Shown here in pieces: positions 37,191 through 51,189 of a stretch of DNA of 64,000 nt. The number at the start of each line of letters is the position of its first letter. Position 1 is the stretch's first letter. Origin of the DNA: Antedon mediterranea (lineage: Eukaryota; Echinodermata; Crinoidea; Comatulida; Antedonidae); contig NW_027306096.1 in NCBI RefSeq assembly GCF_964355755.1, positions 62,001 to 126,000 of the forward strand, in the 5' to 3' direction. A program made the translations under genes and the position numbers. Below the pieces are notes generated by a model, which was not told the DNA's origin, did no database searches, and saw nothing but the letters and a program-made list of their open reading frames with translations.

Positions 37191-40100
37191 CACAAAATTG
37201 TCTAAAACGTCTCCAAATACGATTTGAAGCTATTTTGTGCACTTTGATGTTTTTGTGTGAAAAGTTTTTTCGAAATACACAAAATGGTCTAAAACGTCTC
37301 CAAATGCGATTTGAAGCTATTTTGGGCACTTTGATGTTTTTTTCTGAAAAGTTTCATCGAAATGCACAAAATGGTCTAAAACGTCTCCAAATGCGATTTA
37401 AAGCTATTTTGTGCACTTTAATGTTTTGTGTGAAAAGTTTTATCGAAATTCTCAAAATGGTCTAAAACGGTTTCAAATGTGATTTTAAGCACTTTGATGT
37501 TTTTGTGTAATCAAGTTTCATCAAAATGCACAAAATGGTTTAAAACGTCTGCAAATGCGATTTGAACCTATTTTGTGCACTTTGATGTTTTGTGTAATCC
37601 AGTTTCATCGAAATGTACAAAATTGTCTAAAACCTCTCAAAATGCGATTTGAAGCTATTTTGTGCACTTTGATGTTTTTGTGTGAAAAGTTTCATCGAAA
37701 TTCACAAAATTGTCTAAAACGTCTCCAAATACGATATTAAGCTATTGTATGCACTTTGATGTTTTTGAGTGAAAAGTTTTTTCGAAATGCACAAAATGGT
37801 CTAAAACGTCACCAAATGCGATTTGGAGCTCTTTTGTGCACTTTGATGTTTTGTGTAAAAAGTTTGCTATTTTGTGCACTTTAATGTTTTGTGTAAAAAG
37901 TTTTATCGAAATGCTCAAAATTGTCTAAAACGGTTTCAAATGTGATTTTAAGCACTTTGATATTTTTGTGTAATCAAGTTTTTTCGAAATGCACAACATG
38001 GTCTAAAACGTCTCCAAATGCGATTTGAAGCTATTTTGTGCACTTTGATGGTTTTGTGTAAAAAGTTTCATCGAAATTCACAAAATGGTCAAAAACGTCT
38101 CCAAATGCGATTTGAAACTATTTTGTGCACTTTGTTGTTTTGTGTGAAAAGTTTCATCGAAATGCACAAAATGGTCTAAAACGGTTTCAAATGTGATTTT
38201 AAGCACTTTGGTATTTTTGTGTAATCAAGTTTTTTTCGGAATCCACAAAATGGTCTAAAACGTCTCCAAATGCGATTTGAAGTTATTTTGTGCACTTTGA
38301 AGTTTTGTGTAATGAAACGCACAAAATGGTCTAAAACGTCTCCAAATGCGATTTGAAGCTATTTTGTGCACTTTGTTGTTTTGTGTGAAAAGTTTCATCG
38401 AAATGCACAAATTGGTCTAAAACGTCTCCAAATACGATATTAAGCTATTGTATGCACTTTGTTGTTTTTGTGTGAAAAGTTTTTTCGAATTACACAAAAT
38501 GGTCTAAAACGTCTCCAAATGCGATTTGGAGCTCTTTTGTGCACTTTGATGTTTTGTGTCAAAAGTTTTATAGAAATGCTCGAAATGGTCTAAAACGGTT
38601 TCAAATGTGATTTTAAGCACTTTGATGTTTTTGTGTAACCAAGTTTCATCGAAATGCACAAAAAAATCTAAAACGTCTCCAAATGCGATTTAGAGCTATT
38701 TTGTGCACTTTAATGTTTTGTGTGAAAAGTGTTATCGAAATGCACAAAATGGTCTAAAACGGTTTCAAATGTGATTTGAAGCTATTTTGTGCACTTTGTG
38801 GTTTTGTGTGAAAGTTTTATCGAAATGCACAAAATAGTCTAAAACGGCTTCAAATGTGATTTTAAGCACATTGATATTTTTGTGTAATCAAGTTTCATCG
38901 AAATGCACAAAATGGTCTAAAACGTCTGCAAATGCGATTTGAAGCTATTTTGTGATTTTAAGAACTTTGATATTTTTGTGTAATCAAGTTTCATCGAAAT
39001 GCACAAAATTGTCTAAAACGTCTGCAAATGCGATTTGAAGCTATTTGTGCACTTTGATGGTTTTGTGTAAAAAGTTTCATCGAAATGCACAAAATGGTCA
39101 AAAACGTCTCCAAATGCGATTTGAAGCTATTCTGTGCACTTTGTTGTTTTGTGGGAAAAGTTTCATCGAAATGCACAAAATGGTCTAAAACGGTTTCAAA
39201 TGTGATTTTAAGCACTTTGATATTTTTGTGTAATCAAGTTTTTTCAAAATGCACAACATGGTCTAAAACGTCTCCAAATGCGATTTGAAGCTATTTTGTG
39301 CACTTTGTAGTTTTTTGTGAAAAGTTTCATCGAAACGCACAAAATTGTCTAAAACGTCTCCAAATACGATATTAAGCTATTGTATGCACTTTGTTGTTTT
39401 TGTGTGAAAAGTTTCATCGAAATGCTCAAAATGGTCTAAAACGTCTCCAAGTGCGATTTGAAGCTATTTTGTGCACTTTGATGTTTTTTTTGTGAAAAGT
39501 TTAATCGAAATGCACAAAATGGTCTAAAACGTCTCTAAATGCGATTTGAAGCTATTTTGTGCACATTGATGTTTTTGTGTGAAAAGTTTGATCGAAATGC
39601 ACTATTTTGTGCACATTGATGTTTTTGTGTGAAAAGTTTGATCGAAATGCACAAAATGGTCTAAAACGTCTCCAAATGCGATTTGAAGCTATTTTGTGCA
39701 CTTTGATGTTTTGTGTGAAAAGTTTCACCAAAATGCACAAAATGGTCTAAAACGTTTCCAAATGCGATTTGGAGCTCTTTTGTGCACTTTGATGTTTTGT
39801 GTAAAAAGTTTGCTATTTTGTGCACTTTAATGTTTTGTGTGAAAAGTTTTATCGAAATGCTCAAAATTGTCTAAAACGGTTTCAAATGTGATTTTAAGCA
39901 CTTTGATATTTTTGTGTAAAAAAGTTTCATCGAAATGCACAAAATGGTCTAAAACGTATCTAAATGCGATTTGAAGCTATTTTGTGCACTTTGATGGTTT
40001 GTGTGAAAAGTTTCATCGAAATGCTCAAAATGGTCTAAAACGTCTCCAAATGCGATTTGAAGCTATTTTGTGCACTTTGATGTTTTTTTGTGGAAAGTTT

Positions 40101-40400
40101 CATCGAAATGCACAAAATGGTCTAAAACGTCTCTAAATGCGATTTGAAGCTATTTTGTGCACTTTGATGTTTTTGTGTGAAAAGTTTCATCGAAATGCAC
40201 AAAATGGTCTAAAACGTCTCTAAATGCGATTTGAAGCTATTTTGTGCACTTTGTCGTTTTTGTGTGAAAAGTTTCATCGAAATGCTCAAAATGGTCTAAA
40301 ACGTCTCCAAATGCTATTTGAAGCTATTTTGTGCACTTTGATGTTTTTGTGTGAAAAGTTTCATCGAAATGCACAAAATGGTCTAAAACGGTTTCAAATG
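37190..40400 (+). repeat. Compound satellite block B, copy B1
   Basis: Recurs at offset 8747-8748 as about 45937-49150, including the lone tandem hairpin at 39553-39650 and the variant aaatgctatttgaag near 40310. It lies between A2 and the partial A copy. Confidence 0.75.
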
Positions 40401-41075
40401 TGATTTTAAGCACTTTGATATTTTTGTGTAATCAAGTTTCATCGAAATGCACAAAATGGTCTAAAACGTCTGCAAATGCGATTTGAAGCTATTTTGTGCA
40501 CTTTGATGGTTTGTGTGAAAAGTTTCATCGAAATGCACAAAATGGTCAAAAATGTCTCCAAATGCGATTTGAAGCTATTTTGTGGACTTTGTGGTTTTGT
40601 GTGAAAAGTTTTATCGAAATGCACAAAATAGTCTAAAACGGTTTCAAATGTGATTTTAAGCACTTTGATATTTTTGTTTAACCAAGTTTCATCGAAATGC
40701 ACAAAATGGTCTAAAACGTCTCCAAATGCGATTTGAAGTTATTTTGTGCACTTTGATGTTTTGTGTGAAAAGTTTTATCGAAATGCTCAAAATGGTCTAA
40801 AACGGTTTCAAATGTGATTTTAAGCGCTTTGATATTTTTGTGTAATCAAGTTTTTTCGAAATGCACAACATGGTCTAAAACGTCTCCAAATGCGATTTGA
40901 AGCTATATTGTGCACTTTGATGTTTTGTGTAATGAAACGCACAAAATGGTCTAAAACGCCTGTTTTCTGTGAAAATTTTCATCGAAATGCAAAAAATTGT
41001 CTAAAACGTCTCCAAATGCGATTTGAAGCTATTTTGTGCACTTTGTTGTTTTGTGTGAAAAGTTTCATCGAAATG
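40400..41075 (+). repeat. Partial copy of the 3' end of block A
   Basis: Matches about 32393-33068 at offset 8007. It marks the restart of block A after B1, so the local order is A1, A2, B1, partial A, A3, B2. Confidence 0.65.
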
Positions 41076-44000
41076 CACAAATTGGTCTAAAACCTCTCCA
41101 AATACGATATTAAGCTATTTTGTGCACATTGATGTTTTTGTGTGAAAAGTTTCACCAAAATGCACAAAATGGTCTAAAACGTCTCCAAATCCGTTTTGAA
41201 GCTAATCTAAGCACTTTGATGTTTTTATGTTAAAAAGTTTTTTCGAAATGCACAAAATGGTCTAAAACGTTTCCAAATACGATTTGAAGCTCTTTTGTGC
41301 ACTTTGATATTTTGTGTAATAAGTTTTATAGAAACGCACAAAATGGTCTAAAACGGTTTCAAATGTGATTTTAAGCACTTATATATTTTTGTTTAACCAA
41401 GTTTCATCGAAATGCACAAAATGGTCTAAAACGTCTCCAAATGCGATTTGAAGCTGTTTTTGTGTGAAAAGTTTTTTCGAAATACACAAAATGGTCTAAA
41501 ACGTGCACTTTTGTGCACTTTGATGTTTTGTGTCAAAAGTTTTATAGAAATGCTCGAAATGGTCTAAAACGGTTTCAAATGTGATTTTAAGCACTTTGAT
41601 GTTTTTGTGTAATCAAGTTTATAGAAATGCTCGAAATGGTCTAAAACATCTTCAAATGTGATTTTAAGCACTTTAATGTTTTGTGTGAAAAGTTTTATCG
41701 AAATGCTCAAAATGGTTTAAAACGGTTTCAAATGTGATTTTAAGCACTTTGATATTTTTGTGTAATCAAGTTTTTTCGAAATGCACAACATGGTCTAAAA
41801 CGTCTCAAAATACGATATTAAGCTATTGTATGCACTTTGATGTTTTTCTGTGAAAAGTTTTTTCGAAATGCACAAAATGGTCTAAAACGTCTCAAAAAGC
41901 GATTTGGAGCTCTTTTGTGCACTTTGATGTTTTGTGTAAAAAGTTTTATAGAAATGCTCGAAATGTTCTACAACGGTTTCAAATGTGATTTTAAGCACTT
42001 TGATATTTTTGTTTAACCAAGGTTCATCGAAATGCACAAAATGGTCTAAAACGTCTGCAAATGCGATTTGAAGCTATTTTGTGCACTTTGATGTTTTGTG
42101 TAATCCAGTTTCATCGAAATGAACAAAATTGTCTAAAACCTCAAAAATGCGATTTCAAGCTATTTTGTGCACTTTGATGATTTTGTGTGAAAAGTTTTTT
42201 CGAAATGCACAAAATGGTCTAAAACGTCTCCAAATGCGATTTGGAGCTCTTTTGTGCACTTTGATGTTTTGTGTAAAAAGTTTTATAGAAATGCTCGAAA
42301 TGGTCTAAAACGTTTTCAAATGTGATTTTAAGCACTTTAATGTTTTGTGTGAAAAGTTTTATCGAAATGCTCAAAATGGTCTAAAACGGTTTCAAATGTG
42401 ATTTTAAGCATTTTGATATTTTTGTGTAATCAAGTTTTTTTCGAAATGCACAACATGGTCTAAAACGTCTCCAAATGCGATTTGAAGCTATTTTGTGCAC
42501 TTTGATGTTTTGTGTAATGAAACGCACAAAATGGTCTAAAACGTCTCCAAATGCGATTTGAAGTTATTTTGTGCACTTTGATGTTTTGTGTGAAAAGTTT
42601 TATCGAAATGCTCAAAATGGTCTAAAACGGTTTCAAATGTGATTTTAAGCACTTTGATATTTTTGTGTAATCAAGTTTTTTCGAAATGCACAACATGGTC
42701 TAAAACGTCTCCAAATGCGATTTGAAGCTATTTTGTGCACTTTGATGGTTTTGTGTAAAAAGTTTCATCGAAATGCACAAAATGGTCAAAAACGTCCCCA
42801 AATGCGATTTGAAGCTATTTTGTGCACTTTGTTGTTTTGTGTGAAAAGTTTCATCGAAACGCACAAAATGGTCTAAAACAGTTTCAAATGTGATTTTAAG
42901 CACTTTGATATTTTTGTGTAATCAAGTTTTTTCGGAATCCACAAAATGGTCTAAAACGTCTCCAAATGCGATTTGAAGTTATTTTGTGCACTTTGAAGTT
43001 TTGTGTAATGAAACGCACAAAATGGTCTAAAACGTCTCCAAATGCGATTTGAAGCTATTTGTGCACTTTGTTGTTTTGTGTGAAAAGTTTCATCGAAATG
43101 CACAAATTGGTCTAAAACGTCTCCAAATACGATATTAAGCTATTGTATGCACTTTGTTGTTTTTGTGTGAAAAGTTTTTTCGAATTACACAAAATTGTCT
43201 AAAACGGCTCCAAATGCGATTTGGAGCTCTTTTGTGCACTTTGATGTTTTGTGTCAAAAGTTTTATAGAAATGCTCGAAATGGTCTAAAACGGTTTCAAA
43301 TGTGATTTTAAGCACTTTCATGTTTTTGTGTAGCCAAGTTTCATCGAAATGCACAAAAAAATCTAAAACGTCTCCAAATGCGATTTAAAGCTATTTTGTG
43401 CACTTTAATGTTTTGTGTGAAAAGTTTTATCGAAATTCTCAAAATGGTCTAAAACGGTTTCAAATGTGATTTTAAGTACTTTGATGTTTTTGTGTAATCA
43501 AGTTTCATCGAAATGCACAAAATGGTTTAAAACGTCTGCAAATGCGATTTGAAGCTATTTTGTGCACTTTGATGTTTTGTGTAATCCAGTTTCATCGAAA
43601 TGTACAAAATTGTCTAAAACCTCTAAAAATGCGATTTGAAGCTATTTTGTGCACTTTGATGTTTTTGTGTGAAAAGTTTCATCGAAATGCACAAAATTGT
43701 CTAAAACGTCTCCAAATACGATATTAAGCTATTGTATGCACTTTGATGTTTTTGAGTGAAAAGTTTTTTCGAAATGCACAAAATGGTCTAAAACGTCTCC
43801 AAATGCGATTTGGAGCTCTTTTGTGCACTTTGATGTTTTGTGTAAAAAGTTTGCTATTTTGTGCACTTTAATGTTTTGTGTGAAAAGTTTTATCGAAATG
43901 CTCAAAATTGTCTAAAACGGTTTCAAATGTGATTTTAAGCACTTTGATATTTTTGTGTAATCAAGTTTTTTCGAAATGCACAACATGATCTAAAACGTCT

Positions 44001-45937
44001 CCAAATGCGATTTGAAGCTATTTTGTGCACTTTGATGTTTTTGTGTGAAAAGTTTCATCGAAATGCACAAAATGGTCTAAAACGTCTCTAAATGCGATTT
44101 GAAGCTATTTTGTGCACTTTGTCGTTTTTGTGTGAAAAGTTTCATCGAAATGCTCAAAATGGTCTAAAACGTCTCCAAATGCGATTTGAAGCTATTTTGT
44201 GCACTTTGATGTTTTTTTGTCAAAAGTTTCATCGAAATGCACAAAATGGTCTAAAACGTCTCTAAATGCGATTTGAAGCTATTTTGTGCACTTTGATGTT
44301 TTTGTGTGAAAAGTTTCATCGAAATGCACAAAATGGTCTAAAACGTCTCTAAATGCGATTTGAAGCTATTTTGTGCACTTTGATGTTTTTTTGTGAAAAG
44401 TTTCATCGAAATGCACAAAATGGTCTAAAACGTCTCTAAATGCGATTTGAAGCTATTTTGTGCACTTTGTCGTTTTTGTGTGAAATGTTTCATCGAAATG
44501 CTCAAAATGGTCTAAAACGTCTCCAAATGCGATTTGAAGCTATTTTGTGCACTTTGATGTTTTTGTGTGAAAAGTTTCATCGAAATGCACAAAATGGTCT
44601 AAAACGGTTTCAAATGTGATTTTAAGCACTTTGATATTTTTGTGTAATCAAGTTTTTTCGAAATGCACAAAATGGTCTAAAACGTCTCCAAATGCGATTT
44701 AAAGCTATTTTGTGCACTTTAATGTTTTGTGTGAAAAGTTTTATCGAAATTCTCAAAATGGTCTAAAACGGTTTCAAATGTGATTTTAAGCACTTTGATG
44801 TTTTTGTGTAATCAAGTTTCATCGAATTCATCAAATTCGATTTGAAGCTATTTTGTGCACTTTGATGTTTTGTGTAATCCAGTTTCATCGAAATGTAAAA
44901 AATTGTCTATAACGTCTCTAAATGCGATTTGAAACTATTTTGTGGACTTTGTCGTTTTTGTGTGAAAAGTTTCATCGAAATGCTCAAAATGATCTAAAAC
45001 GTCTCCAAATGCGATTTGAAGCTATTTTGTGCACTTTGATGTTTTTGTGTGAAAAGTTTCATCGAAATGCACAAAATGGTCTAAAACGGTTTCAAATGTG
45101 ATTTTAAGCACTTTGATATTTTTGTGTAATCAAGTTTTTTCGAAATGCACAAAATGGTCTAAAACGTCTCCAAATGCGATTTGAAGTTATTTTGTGCACT
45201 TTGATGTTTTGTGTGAAAAGTTTCATCGAAATGCTCAAAATGGTCTAAAACGGTTTCAAATGTGATTTTAAGCACTTTGATATTTTTGTGTAATCAAGTT
45301 TCATCGAAATGCACAAAATGGTCTAAAACGTCTGCAAATGCGATTTGAAGCTATTTTGTGCACTTTGATGGTTTGTGTGAAAAGTTTCATCGAAATGCAC
45401 AAAATGGTCAAAAATGTCTCCAAATGCGATTTGAAGCTATTTTGTGGACTTTGTGGTTTTGTGTGAAAAGTTTTATCGAAATGCACAAAATAGTCTAAAA
45501 CGGTTTCAAATGTGATTTTAAGCACTTTGATATTTTTGTTTAACCAAGTTTCATCGAAATGCACAAAATGGTCTAAAACGTCTCCAAATGCGATTTGAAG
45601 TTATTTTGTGCACTTTGATGTTTTGTGTGAAAAGTTTTATCGAAATGCTCAAAATGGTCTAAAACGGTTTCAAATGTGATTTTAAGCGCTTTGATATTTT
45701 TGTGTAATCAAGTTTTTTCGAAATGCACAACATGGTCTAAAACGTCTCCAAATGCGATTTGAAGCTATATTGTGCACTTTGATGTTTTGTGTAATGAAAC
45801 GCACAAAATGGTCTAAAACGCCTGTTTTCTGTGAAAATTTTCATCGAAATGCAAAAAATTGTCTAAAACGTCTCCAAATGCGATTTGAAGCTATTTTGTG
45901 CACTTTGTTGTTTTGTGTGAAAAGTTTCATCGAAATG
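41075..45937 (+). repeat. Compound satellite block A, copy A3 (full length)
   Basis: Aligns with A1 at offset 12869 across the stretch that A2 lacks, and with A2 at offset 8747-8748 to the right of its deletion. Copies differ by scattered single bases (for example 44220-44222 tca versus tga). Confidence 0.75.
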
Positions 45938-48900
45938 CACAAAATTGTCTAAAACGTCTCCAAATACGATTTGAAGCTATTTTGTGCACTTTGATGTTTT
46001 TGTGTGAAAAGTTTTTTCGAAATACACAAAATGGTCTAAAACGTCTCCAAATGCGATTTGAAGCTATTGTGGGCACTTTGATGTTTTTTTCTGAAAAGTT
46101 TCATCGAAATGCACAAAATGGTCTAAAACGTCTCCAAATGCGATTTAAAGCTATTTTGTGCACTTTAATGTTTTGTGTGAAAAGTTTTATCGAAATTCTC
46201 AAAATGGTCTAAAACGGTTTCAAATGTGATTTTAAGCACTTTGATGTTTTTGTGTAATCAAGTTTCATCAAAATGCACAAAATGGTTTAAAACGTCTGCA
46301 AATGCGATTTGAACCTATTTTGTGCACTTTGATGTTTTGTGTAATCCAGTTTCATCGAAATGTACAAAATTGTCTAAAACCTCTCAAAATGCGATTTGAA
46401 GCTATTTTGTGCACTTTGATGTTTTTGTGTGAAAAGTTTCATCGAAATTCACAAAATTGTCTAAAACGTCTCCAAATACGATATTAAGCTATTGTATGCA
46501 CTTTGATGTTTTTGAGTGAAAAGTTTTTTCGAAATGCACAAAATGGTCTAAAACGTCACCAAATGCGATTTGGAGCTCTTTTGTGCACTTTGATGTTTTG
46601 TGTAAAAAGTTTGCTATTTTGTGCACTTTAATGTTTTGTGTAAAAAGTTTTATCGAAATGCTCAAAATTGTCTAAAACGGTTTCAAATGTGATTTTAAGC
46701 ACTTTGATATTTTTGTGTAATCAAGTTTTTTCGAAATGCACAACATGGTCTAAAACGTCTCCAAATGCGATTTGAAGCTATTTTGTGCACTTTGATGGTT
46801 TTGTGTAAAAAGTTTCATCGAAATTCACAAAATGGTCAAAAACGTCTCCAAATGCGATTTGAAACTATTTTGTGCACTTTGTTGTTTTGTGTGAAAAGTT
46901 TCATCGAAATGCACAAAATGGTCTAAAACGGTTTCAAATGTGATTTTAAGCACTTTGATATTTTTGTGTAATCAAGTTTTTTTCGGAATCCACAAAATGG
47001 TCTAAAACGTCTCCAAATGCGATTTGAAGTTATTTTGTGCACTTTGAAGTTTTGTGTAATGAAACGCACAAAATGGTCTAAAACGTCTCCAAATGCGATT
47101 TGAAGCTATTTTGTGCACTTTGTTGTTTTGTGTGAAAAGTTTCATCGAAATGCACAAATTGGTCTAAAACGTCTCCAAATACGATATTAAGCTATTGTAT
47201 GCACTTTGTTGTTTTTGTGTGAAAAGTTTTTTCGAATTACACAAAATGGTCTAAAACGTCTCCAAATGCGATTTGGAGCTCTTTTGTGCACTTTGATGTT
47301 TTGTGTCAAAAGTTTTATAGAAATGCTCGAAATGGTCTAAAACGGTTTCAAATGTGATTTTAAGCACTTTGATGTTTTTGTGTAACCAAGTTTCATCGAA
47401 ATGCACAAAAAAATCTAAAACGTCTCCAAATGCGATTTAGAGCTATTTTGTGCACTTTAATGTTTTGTGTGAAAAGTGTTATCGAAATGCACAAAATGGT
47501 CTAAAACGGTTTCAAATGTGATTTGAAGCTATTTTGTGCACTTTGTGGTTTTGTGTGAAAGTTTTATCGAAATGCACAAAATAGTCTAAAACGGCTTCAA
47601 ATGTGATTTTAAGCACATTGATATTTTTGTGTAATCAAGTTTCATCGAAATGCACAAAATGGTCTAAAACGTCTGCAAATGCGATTTGAAGCTATTTTGT
47701 GATTTTAAGAACTTTGATATTTTTGTGTAATCAAGTTTCATCGAAATGCACAAAATTGTCTAAAACGTCTGCAAATGCGATTTGAAGCTATTTGTGCACT
47801 TTGATGGTTTTGTGTAAAAAGTTTCATCGAAATGCACAAAATGGTCAAAAACGTCTCCAAATGCGATTTGAAGCTATTCTGTGCACTTTGTTGTTTTGTG
47901 GGAAAAGTTTCATCGAAATGCACAAAATGGTCTAAAACGGTTTCAAATGTGATTTTAAGCACTTTGATATTTTTGTGTAATCAAGTTTTTTCAAAATGCA
48001 CAACATGGTCTAAAACGTCTCCAAATGCGATTTGAAGCTATTTTGTGCACTTTGTAGTTTTTTGTGAAAAGTTTCATCGAAACGCACAAAATTGTCTAAA
48101 ACGTCTCCAAATACGATATTAAGCTATTGTATGCACTTTGTTGTTTTTGTGTGAAAAGTTTCATCGAAATGCTCAAAATGGTCTAAAACGTCTCCAAGTG
48201 CGATTTGAAGCTATTTTGTGCACTTTGATGTTTTTTTTGTGAAAAGTTTAATCGAAATGCACAAAATGGTCTAAAACGTCTCTAAATGCGATTTGAAGCT
48301 ATTTTGTGCACATTGATGTTTTTGTGTGAAAAGTTTGATCGAAATGCACTATTTTGTGCACATTGATGTTTTTGTGTGAAAAGTTTGATCGAAATGCACA
48401 AAATGGTCTAAAACGTCTCCAAATGCGATTTGAAGCTATTTTGTGCACTTTGATGTTTTGTGTGAAAAGTTTCACCAAAATGCACAAAATGGTCTAAAAC
48501 GTTTCCAAATGCGATTTGGAGCTCTTTTGTGCACTTTGATGTTTTGTGTAAAAAGTTTGCTATTTTGTGCACTTTAATGTTTTGTGTGAAAAGTTTTATC
48601 GAAATGCTCAAAATTGTCTAAAACGGTTTCAAATGTGATTTTAAGCACTTTGATATTTTTGTGTAAAAAAGTTTCATCGAAATGCACAAAATGGTCTAAA
48701 ACGTATCTAAATGCGATTTGAAGCTATTTTGTGCACTTTGTCGTTTTTGTGTGAAAAGTTTCATCGAAATGCTCAAAATGGTCTAAAACGTCTCCAAATG
48801 CGATTTGAAGCTATTTTGTGCACTTTGATGTTTTTTTGTGGAAAGTTTCATCGAAATGCACAAAATGGTCTAAAACGTCTCTAAATGCGATTTGAAGCTA

Positions 48901-49150
48901 TTTTGTGCACTTTGATGTTTTTGTGTGAAAAGTTTCATCGAAATGCACAAAATGGTCTAAAACGTCTCTAAATGCGATTTGAAGCTATTTTGTGCACTTT
49001 GTCGTTTTTGTGTGAAAAGTTTCATCGAAATGCTCAAAATGGTCTAAAACGTCTCCAAATGCTATTTGAAGCTATTTTGTGCACTTTGATGTTTTTGTGT
49101 GAAAAGTTTCATCGAAATGCACAAAATGGTCTAAAACGGTTTCAAATGTG
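45937..49150 (+). repeat. Compound satellite block B, copy B2
   Basis: Second copy of B1. A small difference occurs near 48737 (ttgtcgtttttgtg versus ttgatggtttgtg in B1). It diverges after about 49150, where the array changes to a segment shared with 24900-25580. Confidence 0.7.
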
Positions 49151-49860
49151 ATTTTAAGCACTTTGATGTTTTTGTGTAATCAAGTTTTTTCGAAATGCAC
49201 AAAATGGTCTAAAACGTCTCCAAATGCGATTTGAAGTTATTTTGTGCACTTTGATGTTTTGTGTGAAAAGTTTTATCGAAATGCTCAAAATGGTCTAAAA
49301 CGGTTTCAAATGTGATTTTAAGCACTTTGATATTTTTGTGTAATCAAGTTTCATCGAAATGCACAAAATGGTCTAAAACGTCTGCAAATGCGATTTGAAG
49401 CTATTGTGTGATTTTAAGAACTTTGATATTTTTGTGTAATCAAGTTTCATCGAAATGCACAAAATGGTCTAAAACGTCTCCAAATGCGATTTGAAGCTAT
49501 TTTGTGCACTTTGATGGTTTTGTGTGAAAAGTTTCATCGAAATGCACAAAATGGTCAAAAACGTCTCCAAATACGATAATAAGCTTTTGTATGCACATTG
49601 ATGTTTTTGTGTGAAAAGTCTCATCGAAATGCACAAAATGGTCTAAAACGTCTCCAAATGCGATTTGAAGCTATTTTGTGCACTTTGATGTTTTGTGTAA
49701 TGAAACGCACAAAATGGTCTAAAACGTCTCCGAATACGATATTAAGCTATTTTATGCACTTTGATGTTTTTGTGTGAAAAGTTTTTTCGAAATGCACAAA
49801 ATGGTCTAAAACGTCTCCAAATGCGATTTGGAGCTCTTTTGTGCACTTTGATGTTTTGTG
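49151..49860 (+). repeat. Segment duplicated from about 24880-25590 (offset 24270)
   Basis: The rare string ctattgtgtgattttaagaa at 25131 recurs at 49401, and cgaatacg at 25461 recurs at 49731, both at exactly 24270. This is a long-distance copied block inside one array. Confidence 0.65.
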
Positions 49861-51189
49861 TCAAAAGTTTTATAGAAATGCTCGAAATGTTCTAAAACGG
49901 TTTCAAATGTGATTTTAAGCACTTTCATGTTTTTGTGTAACCAAGTTTCATCGAAATGCACAAAATGGTTTAAAACGTCTGCAAATGCGATTTGAAGCTA
50001 TTTTGTGCACTTTGATGTTTTGTGTAATCCAGTTTCATCGAAATGTACAAAATTGTCTAAAACCTCTCAAAATGCGATTTGAAGCTATTTAGTGCACTTT
50101 GATTTTTTTGTGTGAAAAGTTTCATCGAAATGCACAAAATTGTCTAAAACGTCTCCAAATGCGATTTGGAGCTCTTTTGTGCACTTTGATGTTTTGTGTA
50201 AAAAGTTTTATCGAAATTCTCAAAATGGTCTAAAACGGTTTCAAATGTGATTTTAAGCACTTTGATGTTTTTGTGTAATCAAGTTTCATCGAAATGAACA
50301 AAATGGTTTAAAACGTCTGCAAATGCGATTTGAACATATTTTGTGCACTTTGATGTTTTGTGTAATCCAGTTTCATCGAAATGTACAAAATTGTCTAAAG
50401 CTTCTCAAAATGCGATTTGAAGCTATTTTGTGCACTTTGATGTTTTTGTGTGAAAAGTTTCATCGAAATTCTCAAAATTGTCTAAAACGTCTCCAAATAC
50501 GATATTAAGCTATTGTATCCACTTTGATGTTTTTGAGTGAAAAGTTTTTTCGAAATGCACAAAATGGTCTAAAACATCTCCAAATGCGATTTGGAGCTCT
50601 TTTGTGCACTTTGATGTTTTGTGTAAAAAGTTTGCTATTTTGTGCACTTTAATGTTTTGAGTGAAAAGTTTTATCGAAATGCTCAAAATTGTCTAAAACG
50701 GTTTCAAATGTGATTTTAAGCACTTTGATATTTTTGTGTAATCAAGTTTTTTCGAAATGCACAACATGGTCTAAAACGTCTCCAAATGCGATTTGAAGCT
50801 ATTTTGTGCACTTTGATGTTTTGTGTAATGAAACGCACAAAATGGTCTAAAACGTCTCCGAATACGATATTAAGCTATTTTATGCACTTTGATGTTTTTG
50901 TGTGAAAAGTTTTTTCGAAATGCACAAAATGGTCTAAAACGTCTCCAAATGCGATTTGGAGCTCTTTTGTGCACTTTGATGTTTTGTGTAAAAAGTTTTA
51001 TAGAAATGCTCGAAATGGTCTAAAACGTCTACAAATGTGATTTTAAGCACTTTAATGTTTTGTGTGAAAAGTTTTATCGAAATGCTCAAAATGGTCTAAA
51101 ACGGTTTCAAATGTGATTTTAAGCACTTTGATGTTTTTGTGTAATCAAGTTTCATCGAAATGCACAAAATGGTTTAAAACGTCTGCAAA

